Origin: Verrucomicrobiota bacterium JB022
Lineage (GTDB): Bacteria > Verrucomicrobiota > Verrucomicrobiia > Opitutales > Oceanipulchritudinaceae
Direction of reading: 5' to 3'
DNA: 64,000 bases
Assembly: GCA_030673845.1 (NCBI GenBank)
Contig: JAUTCQ010000020.1
Location: 124,001 to 188,000, forward strand
Positions 32,869 to 40,561 of the stretch are shown here, piece by piece. The translations under genes were made by a program, and so were the position numbers. Each line of letters starts with the position of its first letter. The first letter of the stretch is position 1. The notes under the pieces are model-generated. The model did not search any database, was not told the DNA's origin, and saw nothing but the letters and a program-made list of their open reading frames with translations.

Positions 32869-34377
32869 ATGAAGAAACGCTTTTCCTTCCTTGCCCTGTT
32901 TGCGACCGTGACCTCCCTCGTCACGGCCCAGGGCGTTCAACCCCGCCCCGCCCCTGTGCAACCGCTTCAGACCGCGGCTGGTATCTATCAAACGCCGGTC
33001 TGGCAAAATGCGATGGCCGGGCTCCTCACGATCAATCTCGCGATCGAGCCCGATATCCCCCGCGACGACCAGCCCGCCATGGCGGCGCTCGGCCAACTGC
33101 GGACCATCCTGGGCCAGCAGACGGGCGAAGCCAACGTGCAGGCCAACAATCAGGCGCTGGCTGCGCTGGAGACCTATATCAACTCCAGCCCCAAGCCCTC
33201 GCCCCTGATCCTGCAGATCGCCGGTGCGCTGCGCATGCAGAATGCCGATCTGACCAACAACAAGGCTGGCTACAGCCAGGCAGAGAACTACTTCAAGCGC
33301 GCCGTGGATCCCAACACCGGGATGCCCAACTTCCTGCGCGCCCACAAGAACCTCGCCCACATCTACTTCAAGACGGATCGCCCGCAGCTCGCCGCCCAAT
33401 CGTTCGTCAAGGCCCTGCAACTGGGCGACAACGACCCGGTGACCTTCGGCCTCCTCGGCTCGATCTACTTCGACCAAGGGCAGCTGATCCCGGCCGAAAA
33501 CGCGTTGCGTGGCGCGATGATGCTCAACCCGGGCATCACCGAGTTCAAGCAACTGCTCGGTAACGTGCTGCTCCAGCAGGAGCGCTACGCCGAAGCCGCC
33601 GCCCTCTTTGGCGACTTGCTGCTCGAAAAGCCGAACAACGTCCAGTACTGGAACGCCCAGGCCAACAGCTACATCGGCATGGACATGATCGACGAGGCCG
33701 CCAAGAACCTCGAGATCGTGCGCTTCCTCGGCAAGGCCGATGCCCCCATGCTCATGCTGCTGGGCGACATCTACCTGAACAAGGAAATGGTGCGCGACGC
33801 CGCAGATGCCTACCTTGCCGCCGTGCAAAAGTCGGCTGAGGCTCGCTCGTTCACCCAATACTACCAGGCCGCCCAGTACCTGAACCGTTACGAAGCTTTC
33901 GACGAAAGCACGCAGCTGCTCGACGCCATCGAGCAGAACATGAGCGAGCTGACGACCAAGCAGAAGAACGACATCCTGACCCTGCGCTCGGAAATCAACC
34001 TGACCCAGGGCAAGACCGAAGAGGCCGTCGCCAACCTCGAAGAGATCCTCAAGACCGATCCCTTCAATGGCCGCGCCCTCATCGTGCTGGGCCGTTACTA
34101 CTCCTCGGCCGAGCCGGATGTAGCGCAGGACAATGCCAACTACCAGCAGCGCAAGATCGCCCTGCAACAGCAGGCCATCACTTACTTTGAGCGCGCTGAA
34201 GAGCTGGAAGACATCGACACGGTGGTCGAAGCCCTCGTGGCCCACGCCCAGCTCCGCGTGAAGCGCAGCGAGCTGCCCCGCGCAGCCGACCTGCTGACCC
34301 GCGCCCAACAGCTGAAGCGTCAGGAATACATCCAGAGCTACCTGGATCAGATCAACGCCGCGATCCAGTCCCGCTAA
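32869..34377 (+). CDS. Exported tetratricopeptide-repeat protein of the TonB2-type cluster
   Basis: A 502-residue protein with a signal peptide (MKKRFSFLALFATVTSLVTA, cut near residue 20). The rest is built of at least nine TPR-like helical pairs from about 105 to 500, e.g. NFLRAHKNLAHIYFKTDRPQLA and VQYWNAQANSYIGMDMIDEA. In Vibrio the gene after tonB2 encodes such a TPR protein, so it is taken to be the sixth component. A scaffold or receptor-partner role in the periplasm is inferred. The start at 32869 was preferred over the upstream ATG at 32845 because the signal peptide begins there. A terminator follows. Confidence 0.87.
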   Translation: MKKRFSFLALFATVTSLVTAQGVQPRPAPVQPLQTAAGIYQTPVWQNAMAGLLTINLAIEPDIPRDDQPAMAALGQLRTILGQQTGEANVQANNQALAALETYINSSPKPSPLILQIAGALRMQNADLTNNKAGYSQAENYFKRAVDPNTGMPNFLRAHKNLAHIYFKTDRPQLAAQSFVKALQLGDNDPVTFGLLGSIYFDQGQLIPAENALRGAMMLNPGITEFKQLLGNVLLQQERYAEAAALFGDLLLEKPNNVQYWNAQANSYIGMDMIDEAAKNLEIVRFLGKADAPMLMLLGDIYLNKEMVRDAADAYLAAVQKSAEARSFTQYYQAAQYLNRYEAFDESTQLLDAIEQNMSELTTKQKNDILTLRSEINLTQGKTEEAVANLEEILKTDPFNGRALIVLGRYYSSAEPDVAQDNANYQQRKIALQQQAITYFERAEELEDIDTVVEALVAHAQLRVKRSELPRAADLLTRAQQLKRQEYIQSYLDQINAAIQSR

Positions 34378-34402
34378 GAGACCTGACACGGTCCATCCTT
34401 TC

Positions 34403-34435
34403 ACGCCGCTTCCACTTTGGGAGCGGCGTTTTTTT
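34403..34435 (+). terminator. Rho-independent terminator closing the TonB2-type operon
   Basis: Eleven-pair stem ACGCCGCTTCC / GGGAGCGGCGT (one G-T pair), 5-base loop, seven T residues. Confidence 0.93.
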
Positions 34436-34567
34436 GTGCCCATTTTCTGAGGTTATCTACGCATATTATCGTGACAAGGGAGGTCAAACCGAGTTATAGT
34501 TCCACCGCTCCCGCGATCCATCCCCTTCCCCGCCGGAGCTTATTTTCTCCTTAGCCCCATCTACTCC

Positions 34568-35209
34568 ATGAGCGACTCGAACATGCCCCCGAACCTCAAG
34601 CCCGAGGTCCCCCTCTCGCTGGCCAGCTGCGTTACCCTGGCCTTTGCGGTGATGCTGCTCCTCCCCATCAGCCAATGGATCACCGCGCAGGTCCAGCCCG
34701 CCGACACGGGCATCGACCCGACTCAGATCAAGCCACCGGTCGTCGACCCGGTGACCATCGTCGAGCCGCCAAAGGTGGAGCAGCAGATCGAACTCAAGGA
34801 GCCCAAGCCCGATCTGCAACCGCCGCCCCTCGACGTGATGGAAGGTATCGCCGAAGGATCGGGCGGCATCCCCGTGCAGTTCGATTATGGCATCATCATT
34901 CCAGATGACATCTACGATGGATTCATCGCCTTCGAGGACCTGACGGAAAAGCCGCGCCCGACCGGTCGCCTGGATATTCAATATCCGCTGGCGCAAAAGC
35001 AGATCCGCGCCAGCGGCCATGTGGTGGCGATTTTTGAGGTCAAGTCCGACGGCACGGTGGGCAAGATCACGATCGAAAAATCGTCGCATCCCGACTTCAG
35101 CGAATCGGTGATCCGCGCGCTGACGCGAGCCCGTTTCGAGCCGGGCAAGCAGGATGGGCGCGCGGTGAATACCCGCGTACGCCAGGAATTCCCTTTCCAG
35201 CTAAACTAG
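34568..35209 (+). CDS. Second TonB energy transducer, paralogue of the operon-encoded TonB
   Basis: A 213-residue protein clearly duplicated from the TonB at 32196: both open with PPNLKPEVP, share the membrane core VMLLLPISQ, and carry a C-terminal domain with LDIQYPL, a paired strand, and ARFEPGKQDGRAVNTRVRQEFPF. The linker has drifted (basic-acidic and proline-rich, KPPVVDPVTIVEPPK). It lies outside the terminated operon as a single gene with its own terminator, so it can be regulated apart from the motor and may serve a different receptor set. Confidence 0.9.
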   Translation: MSDSNMPPNLKPEVPLSLASCVTLAFAVMLLLPISQWITAQVQPADTGIDPTQIKPPVVDPVTIVEPPKVEQQIELKEPKPDLQPPPLDVMEGIAEGSGGIPVQFDYGIIIPDDIYDGFIAFEDLTEKPRPTGRLDIQYPLAQKQIRASGHVVAIFEVKSDGTVGKITIEKSSHPDFSESVIRALTRARFEPGKQDGRAVNTRVRQEFPFQLN

Positions 35210-35236
35210 CAGTATCTCTCGATTCCCGCTCTCTGC

Positions 35237-35266
35237 GCGCCGCTCCTCCACGAGCGGCGCTTTTTT
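35237..35266 (+). terminator. Rho-independent terminator after the second tonB
   Basis: Perfect 9-bp stem GCGCCGCTC / GAGCGGCGC, 6-base loop, six T residues. Confidence 0.93.
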
Positions 35267-35316
35267 ATCCACTGTGAGGTTGCAACCCGAAGCGTTCTCA
35301 GACGTTTTTAGATGAC

Positions 35317-35760
35317 ATGAAGCAGTCCAGAGCTTTCCGTCATCGGCCCCGCGGCGGTTTTACCATCACCGAGATGCTTATCGTCTTTGCGCTCATCACC
35401 TTTGTGATGGGCCTTGTCGTGGGCAACCTCGCCGGCATTTTCGGGCAGGGCCAGGAGAAAACAGCCGAGATGTTTGCCACCAGTTCGATCGAAGCCCCGC
35501 TCACGCAGTACCGCATCGACGTGGGCAACTACCCCTCGACCGAAGAGGGCCTCGCCGCGCTCTGGAGCGCCCCCGCCGGCAAGGAAGGGCGCTGGAACGG
35601 TCCTTATATCGACTCGCAGGACGACCTGATCGACCCTTGGGGCAACCCGTATCAATATCGTTATCCCGGGACGAAAAACCCGCACGGCGCGAAGAAATAC
35701 GACGTCTGGTCTATGGCCAACGACACAGGCAGCGACAGTGACGATATTGGAAACTGGTAA
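35317..35760 (+). CDS. gspG: Type II secretion major pseudopilin GspG
   Basis: A 147-residue pseudopilin. The prepilin peptidase site is G/FTITE (cut after Gly14), with Glu at mature position 5 and a hydrophobic helix to about residue 36. PSTEEGLAAL and DPWGNPYQYRYPG are characteristic of GspG. It polymerises into the periplasmic pseudopilus. It is set apart from the rest of the cluster by a terminator, giving it independent or higher expression, as befits the major subunit. Confidence 0.93.
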   Translation: MKQSRAFRHRPRGGFTITEMLIVFALITFVMGLVVGNLAGIFGQGQEKTAEMFATSSIEAPLTQYRIDVGNYPSTEEGLAALWSAPAGKEGRWNGPYIDSQDDLIDPWGNPYQYRYPGTKNPHGAKKYDVWSMANDTGSDSDDIGNW

Positions 35761-35787
35761 GCAACGTTATCGTAACTTTGCATCAAG

Positions 35788-35814
35788 GGCCGGCCGTCAA
35801 CGCCGGCCTTTTTT
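35788..35814 (+). terminator. Rho-independent terminator after gspG
   Basis: Perfect 7-bp stem GGCCGGC / GCCGGCC with a 7-base loop, then six T residues. Confidence 0.92.
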
Positions 35815-35886
35815 GTTTTCTCCTGACAAGCGTTATAGAAAAGGGTTGCGACGCAACTAAGGCTGGGCCATTGCGTTTAACCGACC

Positions 35887-36414
35887 GTGTGCTTCCTGTG
35901 CTCCAGCTTCTCGCGCTCCCCACGCAAGGCCTTTACGATCATTGAGATCATGATCGTGCTTGGCCTGATGGCAGCCTTGAGCGGCGTGATCGCTTTTTCC
36001 GTGACCCCGATGCTGGGCCGCAAAGATCCACGTTCGTTGGAGGAATCGCTGGTCTATGCCGTGCAGGAGGCCCGTTTTTACGCCGCCCAGCGCAAGGAAG
36101 TGACCCAGCTCTTCTTCCAGCCCGAGCAGGCGCAGTTTGAGATCCGCAGCGCCGACGGCTCCACGCTGCAGACCGTCACCACCCGCTACAGCAAGGTGAA
36201 GGACGACATCGAGTGGCAGTGGTTTATCCAGATGCCCGCCGAGGGCTTTCGGGTCGACGATCGCCCACAGCGTCGCGAAGTCGACCGGGTGCAGTTTGCG
36301 CCCGACCGCAGCGAATCGCCCTTTACCGCCGAGTGGGAACTCGACATCCAGGACCGCGGCAGCGTCACTATCGACCCCTTTTCAGGGCGTCCATTCCCCC
36401 AGGAGACCCGCTGA
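35887..36414 (+). CDS. gspH: Type II secretion minor pseudopilin, GspH-like
   Basis: A 175-residue minor pseudopilin from the GTG at 35887. The prepilin motif is KA/FTIIEIMIVLGL: Glu5 is present but the residue before the cut is Ala15 where Gly is almost invariant. The globular part (about 55-175) has the GspH pattern with an N-terminal helix SLVYAVQEARFYAAQRK. Its TGA overlaps the next ATG by one base (TGATG at 36412-36416), coupling it to gspI. Confidence 0.82.
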   Translation: MCFLCSSFSRSPRKAFTIIEIMIVLGLMAALSGVIAFSVTPMLGRKDPRSLEESLVYAVQEARFYAAQRKEVTQLFFQPEQAQFEIRSADGSTLQTVTTRYSKVKDDIEWQWFIQMPAEGFRVDDRPQRREVDRVQFAPDRSESPFTAEWELDIQDRGSVTIDPFSGRPFPQETR

Positions 36415-36884
36415 TGCCGCGCCTTCGCTCCCAACGCAGCGGCTTCAGCCTGGTGGAGGTGATCGTGGCCATGGCCATCGCCTTCATGTCCATTGCGGTG
36501 CTGACGCAGGCTTTTATCGCCGCGCTCAACGCCTTGCCGACCGAGCGGGTCGACCACGCGGCGCAGCGGGAAGACCTCCGCTGGGTGCGTGCCCAGATCT
36601 TCGCCATCGGCGACTACATGGAGCTGGAGGACGGCGGCGAATTCACGACCCCCTTGCTGGGCGAGATCGACTGGGAGGCCGAGCTGGAGGAAACCGACCT
36701 GCCCGACCTTTTTTACGTGACGCTCGAATACCGCTGGCGCAACGGCGACAGCCTTCAGGACAGCCGCTTCGAGGAAACGCTGCTCGTCTACAACAAGAAC
36801 TGGTCGGACCCGACGGATCGGGGCCGGCTGGTGGACGACACACAGGATGCGATTGAAAGGGTCGCGGACCGCCGTGACTGGTAA
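36414..36884 (+). CDS. gspI: Type II secretion minor pseudopilin, GspI-like
   Basis: A 156-residue minor pseudopilin. The prepilin site is G/FSLVE with cut after Gly10 and a long hydrophobic helix IVAMAIAFMSIAVLTQAF. The acidic C-terminal half (about 75-120) is unlike E. coli GspI, so the I assignment rests mostly on gene order. It has one of the few good Shine-Dalgarno sequences in the window, AGGAG 9 bases before the ATG, inside gspH. Confidence 0.78.
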   Translation: MPRLRSQRSGFSLVEVIVAMAIAFMSIAVLTQAFIAALNALPTERVDHAAQREDLRWVRAQIFAIGDYMELEDGGEFTTPLLGEIDWEAELEETDLPDLFYVTLEYRWRNGDSLQDSRFEETLLVYNKNWSDPTDRGRLVDDTQDAIERVADRRDW

Positions 36885-37566
36885 GCGCTCTTTGCATCGG
36901 CGCGGCTTCACCCTGGTGGAGATGCTCGTGGTGATCGTGCTCGCCGGAGGGCTGCTCACGGTCATGTCGTTCCACATCTTTACGATCAGCCAGACGTGGC
37001 TGAACCGGAATCAGGGCCTCTTCCTGCCCAACCATGCCGACGGGGTGGCCTTTTACCTGCGCGAGACCCTCGCCGCCGCCGACGCCTTTGCCGATGAAGA
37101 CCGCCTGGGCGAGCCGGAAGGCGTCGAAGAGTTGCCGAGCGAGGCCCTTCAGTTTGCCCTGCCTCCGCACTGGAACGGCAGCCCGAACCGCCCGCTGCTG
37201 GCCATCTACCAATACCAGACCGGCCCGCTCCTGCAGGTCGACGAGCGCACGTCGCCCGAAGCGCAGAGCTACCTTTATTTCGACGATCAGCAGCGCCAGC
37301 TTTCCCTGATCTGGTTTGGCATGCTGCAGCCGGAAGTGCGCTACGAGCGCGACCTGCGCACAACATTGCTGAGCCCCTACGTGCGAAACGTCGAATACGT
37401 CTACTACGAGGAAGACATCGACGAGTGGGAAGTCGAGGACGAGCCGCGCGAAGAAGACGGCGAGTTCCCCTTGCCCCGTTACCTCAAGCTGACGTTTACC
37501 CTCGGCGAGCAAATAACCGAGCGCTACGTGCCCCTCCCCCTTTCCACCCGTGACCCTGCGTATTAG
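36847..37566 (+). CDS. gspJ: Type II secretion minor pseudopilin, GspJ-like
   Basis: A 239-residue minor pseudopilin by the ATG at 36847; a GTG at 36874 would give a shorter, more typical leader of 10 residues. The prepilin site is G/FTLVEMLVVIVLAGG with Glu5. The C-terminal domain includes an acidic stretch (EEDIDEWEVEDEPREEDGE) which could bind calcium. Overlaps gspI by up to 38 bases and gspK by 17, so the operon is tightly coupled. Confidence 0.8.
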   Translation: MRLKGSRTAVTGKRSLHRRGFTLVEMLVVIVLAGGLLTVMSFHIFTISQTWLNRNQGLFLPNHADGVAFYLRETLAAADAFADEDRLGEPEGVEELPSEALQFALPPHWNGSPNRPLLAIYQYQTGPLLQVDERTSPEAQSYLYFDDQQRQLSLIWFGMLQPEVRYERDLRTTLLSPYVRNVEYVYYEEDIDEWEVEDEPREEDGEFPLPRYLKLTFTLGEQITERYVPLPLSTRDPAY

Positions 37567-38794
37567 ACAACGCCCGAGCCTTCGCTCTCGCCGCGGCAGC
37601 ATCCTCGTCTTGGTGCTGGCGCTGGTGATGCTGCTCTCGATCATCGTGGTGGCGTTTATGGATGAGGCGCTCCAGCAACTGCGCTACAGCTCCCTTTACC
37701 AGAACCAGGACGATTTGCGACACGAGGCCTACGCTTCGCTCGAAGCCACCGTGGCCACCTTGGCCGCCTTCCAGGAGGTGGAAGAGCACCTGTGGGGGCC
37801 CGCGCAAGGCTGGTCCAAGCCGCTGGAATTCGCGCACTACGAGCCCAAGAATGGGGTTACCATCGAGGTGCGGCTGGTCGAGGAATCGTCGCGCCTCCCC
37901 CTCAACTCGCTGGATTACGACCAACTCGTCGCGCTCTTTACCTATCTCGGCATTCCGGACTACCTGGCCAACGACGCCGCCGACAGCCTGCTCGACTGGG
38001 GCGACGACGACGACCTCAAGCGCCTCAACGGCTTTGACGGCGAGGACTACAAGCGCCTCGACCCGCCGATCCGCGCCGCCAATCGCAAGCCGCGCGAGTG
38101 GGCCGAGCTGGAGCTGATCCCGGCCATGCGCGAGGCGTTCTGGATGGATGAGGAACGCATTTCCCCCGCCTGGGCGCAGCTCAAGCGCATGGCGTCCCTG
38201 CGCTACGAGGGCCCCGTAAACATCAATACCGCTCCCGCCGAGGTGCTCTATGCGCTGGAAGAGCTGCAAGTGCTCGACGCCCGCGAAATTGTGGACTACC
38301 GAGACGGCTGGGACGACGATGATACCGAAGACGACCGCTATTACCGCGACATCGGCAATGCCTCCGTTACCGAAACTTCGATGGCGTCCATCGAGGTGGG
38401 CCAGCTGTGGGTGGAGGTTATCGCCACGCGCGGAGACGCCCAGTTTGCCCTCACCACCCTGCTGCAAATCGGCTCCAGCTCCGGCAACAACAACTCCAAC
38501 CGGAACGGCGACGGCGAAAACGGCGGCGACGGTGGAGAAGATGTGGGCCGAGGGGGCGATGGCGATCGCCAAGGGCAGGATGGCCAACAAGGGGACGACC
38601 AGCAGGGCGGGCAACAAGGCCGTCAGGGCCAGGAAGGTCGCCAGGATACAGAGGGCGAAAGCGACCGCTCGACGCAGAATACCAGCCAGCAGCAGAGCGA
38701 GCGCTTCCCCTTTCAGATCATCCGCCTGCGGGAGAACACAAAAATTGGTTGGACAGCCGAAACAGCTGGGAACTTTAATGACAGACTTGAATGA
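37550..38794 (+). CDS. gspK: Type II secretion minor pseudopilin, GspK-like, with a low-complexity C-terminal tail
   Basis: A 414-residue protein from the GTG at 37550. The pseudopilin-like helix follows RRG/SILVLVLALVMLLSIIVV with no Glu5, as expected in GspK, which caps the pseudopilus tip. The GspK core includes NSLDYDQLVALF, DSLLDWGDDDD and helix-hairpin-like VNINTAPAEVLYAL. Beyond about residue 310 is an 80-residue tail rich in Gly, Gln, Asp and Asn that is not part of the family. It overlaps gspL by 4 bases. Confidence 0.85.
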   Translation: MTLRIRQRPSLRSRRGSILVLVLALVMLLSIIVVAFMDEALQQLRYSSLYQNQDDLRHEAYASLEATVATLAAFQEVEEHLWGPAQGWSKPLEFAHYEPKNGVTIEVRLVEESSRLPLNSLDYDQLVALFTYLGIPDYLANDAADSLLDWGDDDDLKRLNGFDGEDYKRLDPPIRAANRKPREWAELELIPAMREAFWMDEERISPAWAQLKRMASLRYEGPVNINTAPAEVLYALEELQVLDAREIVDYRDGWDDDDTEDDRYYRDIGNASVTETSMASIEVGQLWVEVIATRGDAQFALTTLLQIGSSSGNNNSNRNGDGENGGDGGEDVGRGGDGDRQGQDGQQGDDQQGGQQGRQGQEGRQDTEGESDRSTQNTSQQQSERFPFQIIRLRENTKIGWTAETAGNFNDRLE

Positions 38795-39978
38795 AGCTCG
38801 CTGCGCTTAGCCCCGAAACGGCAGAGGTTGCCGAACATACTCCGATCCAGTGGATCCCCGGTCATCTCTGTTTTGCCCAGCTCGCCGAGTTGCCACCGGA
38901 GTTGCCTCCGGAAGAATATGCGGCGTTTGCCGAGTTGACGCTGGAAGGCTCGTCCCCGTTCCCCGTGGAGCAACTGTGCTGGGGCTACTGGACCGATGCC
39001 GAGCGTCACCAGCTGCTGCTCGTCGCCGTGCCGCGCTTCCGCCTCGAACAGGCCGGGCTGAAGCTGGATGAAAAGGCCGCGCACGTCTTCCCGGGCTTTC
39101 TCACCGCCGTCACCCGCGTGGAGGCCCCCGTGGTGGTGCGCTTTGTCGAAGCCTCCGGCAGCATGACGGCCCTGCGGCTGGAAAAGGGCAAGCCCCTGCC
39201 CCAGGCTGTGCGCTCCGTCCCCTTGCCCGAAGAAGCCGACGAGACGGCCTACGCGTTTGCCCGCGAACAGGCGTTGCGCGCCTTACCCGGCGTGGCCGAT
39301 GCCCAGGTCGAAGAGGGCTACTGGACGGTGGGCCTCGTCACGCATTCCAAGGATCGCGGCTGGCACTGGACGATCCGCCACGGGGACGATCAACAGGTCG
39401 TCTACCCCCAATGGGGCGCAGCCGATTGGTGGACGCTGGACCTGCGCGATGCCGAGGCCAAGACGCGCCTGCAGCGTGAACAGCGCTTCGCAGGTTACCT
39501 GACGATCGCCGCTTTGGCCGCAGCGGGCACCTTTATCTTGCTGCTGCTCCTGCAGCTCGCGCTCTTCGGCCTCTCTGCCTGGAACGGTGCCCGCGCCGCC
39601 AAGGAGGCCGAGCAGATGGCCCGTGTCGATACCATTACGCAACAGCAGTTGCTGACCGAGCGCCTGCAGTCCAGCTCCCGCGCCGGGCTGCGCCCGTTCC
39701 GCATGCTGGAGCTGATCAACATGGTGCGCCCTCCCGAGGTCTACTTCGAACGCGTGACTTCCAATGGGCTCGATACGATCGAGATCACGGGCAAGGCCAC
39801 TGCCGTGGGGCCCGTCAACAACTATGTGGACTTGCTGCGCGAACTTCCTTTCATCACGACGGCCACCGTCGAACAGACTTCGGAGACCCGCGGCGCCGAA
39901 TACCGCCTCAAAGTCACTTTCTCCGACGTGCCCAACCTGGCCGACGAACAACGCTCTGCCCTGGCTTCCCAACCTTAA
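38791..39978 (+). CDS. gspL: Type II secretion GspL/PilN-like assembly protein
   Basis: A 395-residue protein by gene order and layout. The cytosolic part (about 1-230) is acidic and weakly like the actin-fold domain of GspL/PilM. One membrane segment lies at about 234-258 (YLTIAALAAAGTFILLLLLQL). The periplasmic ferredoxin-like C-terminus (about 300-390) resembles PilN/GspL: FRMLELINMVRPPEVYFERV and AEYRLKVTFSDV. It links the GspE ATPase to GspM. It overlaps gspK by 4 bases. Confidence 0.75.
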   Translation: MKLAALSPETAEVAEHTPIQWIPGHLCFAQLAELPPELPPEEYAAFAELTLEGSSPFPVEQLCWGYWTDAERHQLLLVAVPRFRLEQAGLKLDEKAAHVFPGFLTAVTRVEAPVVVRFVEASGSMTALRLEKGKPLPQAVRSVPLPEEADETAYAFAREQALRALPGVADAQVEEGYWTVGLVTHSKDRGWHWTIRHGDDQQVVYPQWGAADWWTLDLRDAEAKTRLQREQRFAGYLTIAALAAAGTFILLLLLQLALFGLSAWNGARAAKEAEQMARVDTITQQQLLTERLQSSSRAGLRPFRMLELINMVRPPEVYFERVTSNGLDTIEITGKATAVGPVNNYVDLLRELPFITTATVEQTSETRGAEYRLKVTFSDVPNLADEQRSALASQP

Positions 39979-39984
39979 ACCGCC

Positions 39985-40542
39985 ATGCAGCAAAAGATCT
40001 TTCATTGGTTAAGACGGCTCTCCATCCGCGAACGCTTGCTGGCGCTGGCCTTCGTCTGGGTGATCCTGCTGGTATGGCTCTTCGCCGTGCTGGGGGACTT
40101 CGGGCCCGAGATCCGTCACTTCAAGCGCACCGGCCAAAACCTCGCCGCGCAGGAGCGCAAGCTGGCCCAGGCCGAGCAGGCTCAGCTTGATTACGAGCAC
40201 GCCATTACCGACATCGAGCCGGAGCGCACGCTCAACGCCAGCCAGCTCTTCGGCAAGATCGACGCCATGGCGCGCGATAACGCCTTGCAGGACTTTGTGA
40301 TCAACCGTGCGCCCACGGAATCCTCGGAACTCTTCAACTTTTACCGGGTTCGACTCAATATCGACCGGGCTTCCCTTCCCGACTTGATGGCCTTCGACGA
40401 AAAGCTGAAGGCCGAAAGCCCTTACCTGACCCTCACCGGCTTTACGCTGCGCGCGATCCCGAAAGACCCGCGCACCCTCGATGCGACCTTTGAGATTGCG
40501 TCGTTCCAGCTCAAGAGTGAGGCCCTCCAATCTTCCAACTAA
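39985..40542 (+). CDS. gspM: Type II secretion GspM/PilO-like assembly protein
   Basis: A 185-residue bitopic protein with a short cytosolic N-terminus, one membrane segment (about 20-38), a coiled coil (about 48-85) and a small ferredoxin-like domain. This is the layout of GspM and PilO. Sequence conservation is low in the family, so the call depends on its position between gspL and gspD. Binds GspL in the inner-membrane platform. Confidence 0.72.
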   Translation: MQQKIFHWLRRLSIRERLLALAFVWVILLVWLFAVLGDFGPEIRHFKRTGQNLAAQERKLAQAEQAQLDYEHAITDIEPERTLNASQLFGKIDAMARDNALQDFVINRAPTESSELFNFYRVRLNIDRASLPDLMAFDEKLKAESPYLTLTGFTLRAIPKDPRTLDATFEIASFQLKSEALQSSN

Positions 40543-40561
40543 ACGCGCCCGACTTTCCCCG

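Noticed and set aside
32830-34443. A 537-residue open frame antisense to the TPR gene
   Set aside because: Shadow frame; the TPR gene has a signal peptide and clear helical repeats and fits the operon.
38470-38700. The repetitive end of gspK as a CRISPR-like or tandem DNA repeat
   Set aside because: The DNA has no constant repeat unit; only the protein composition is low in complexity.
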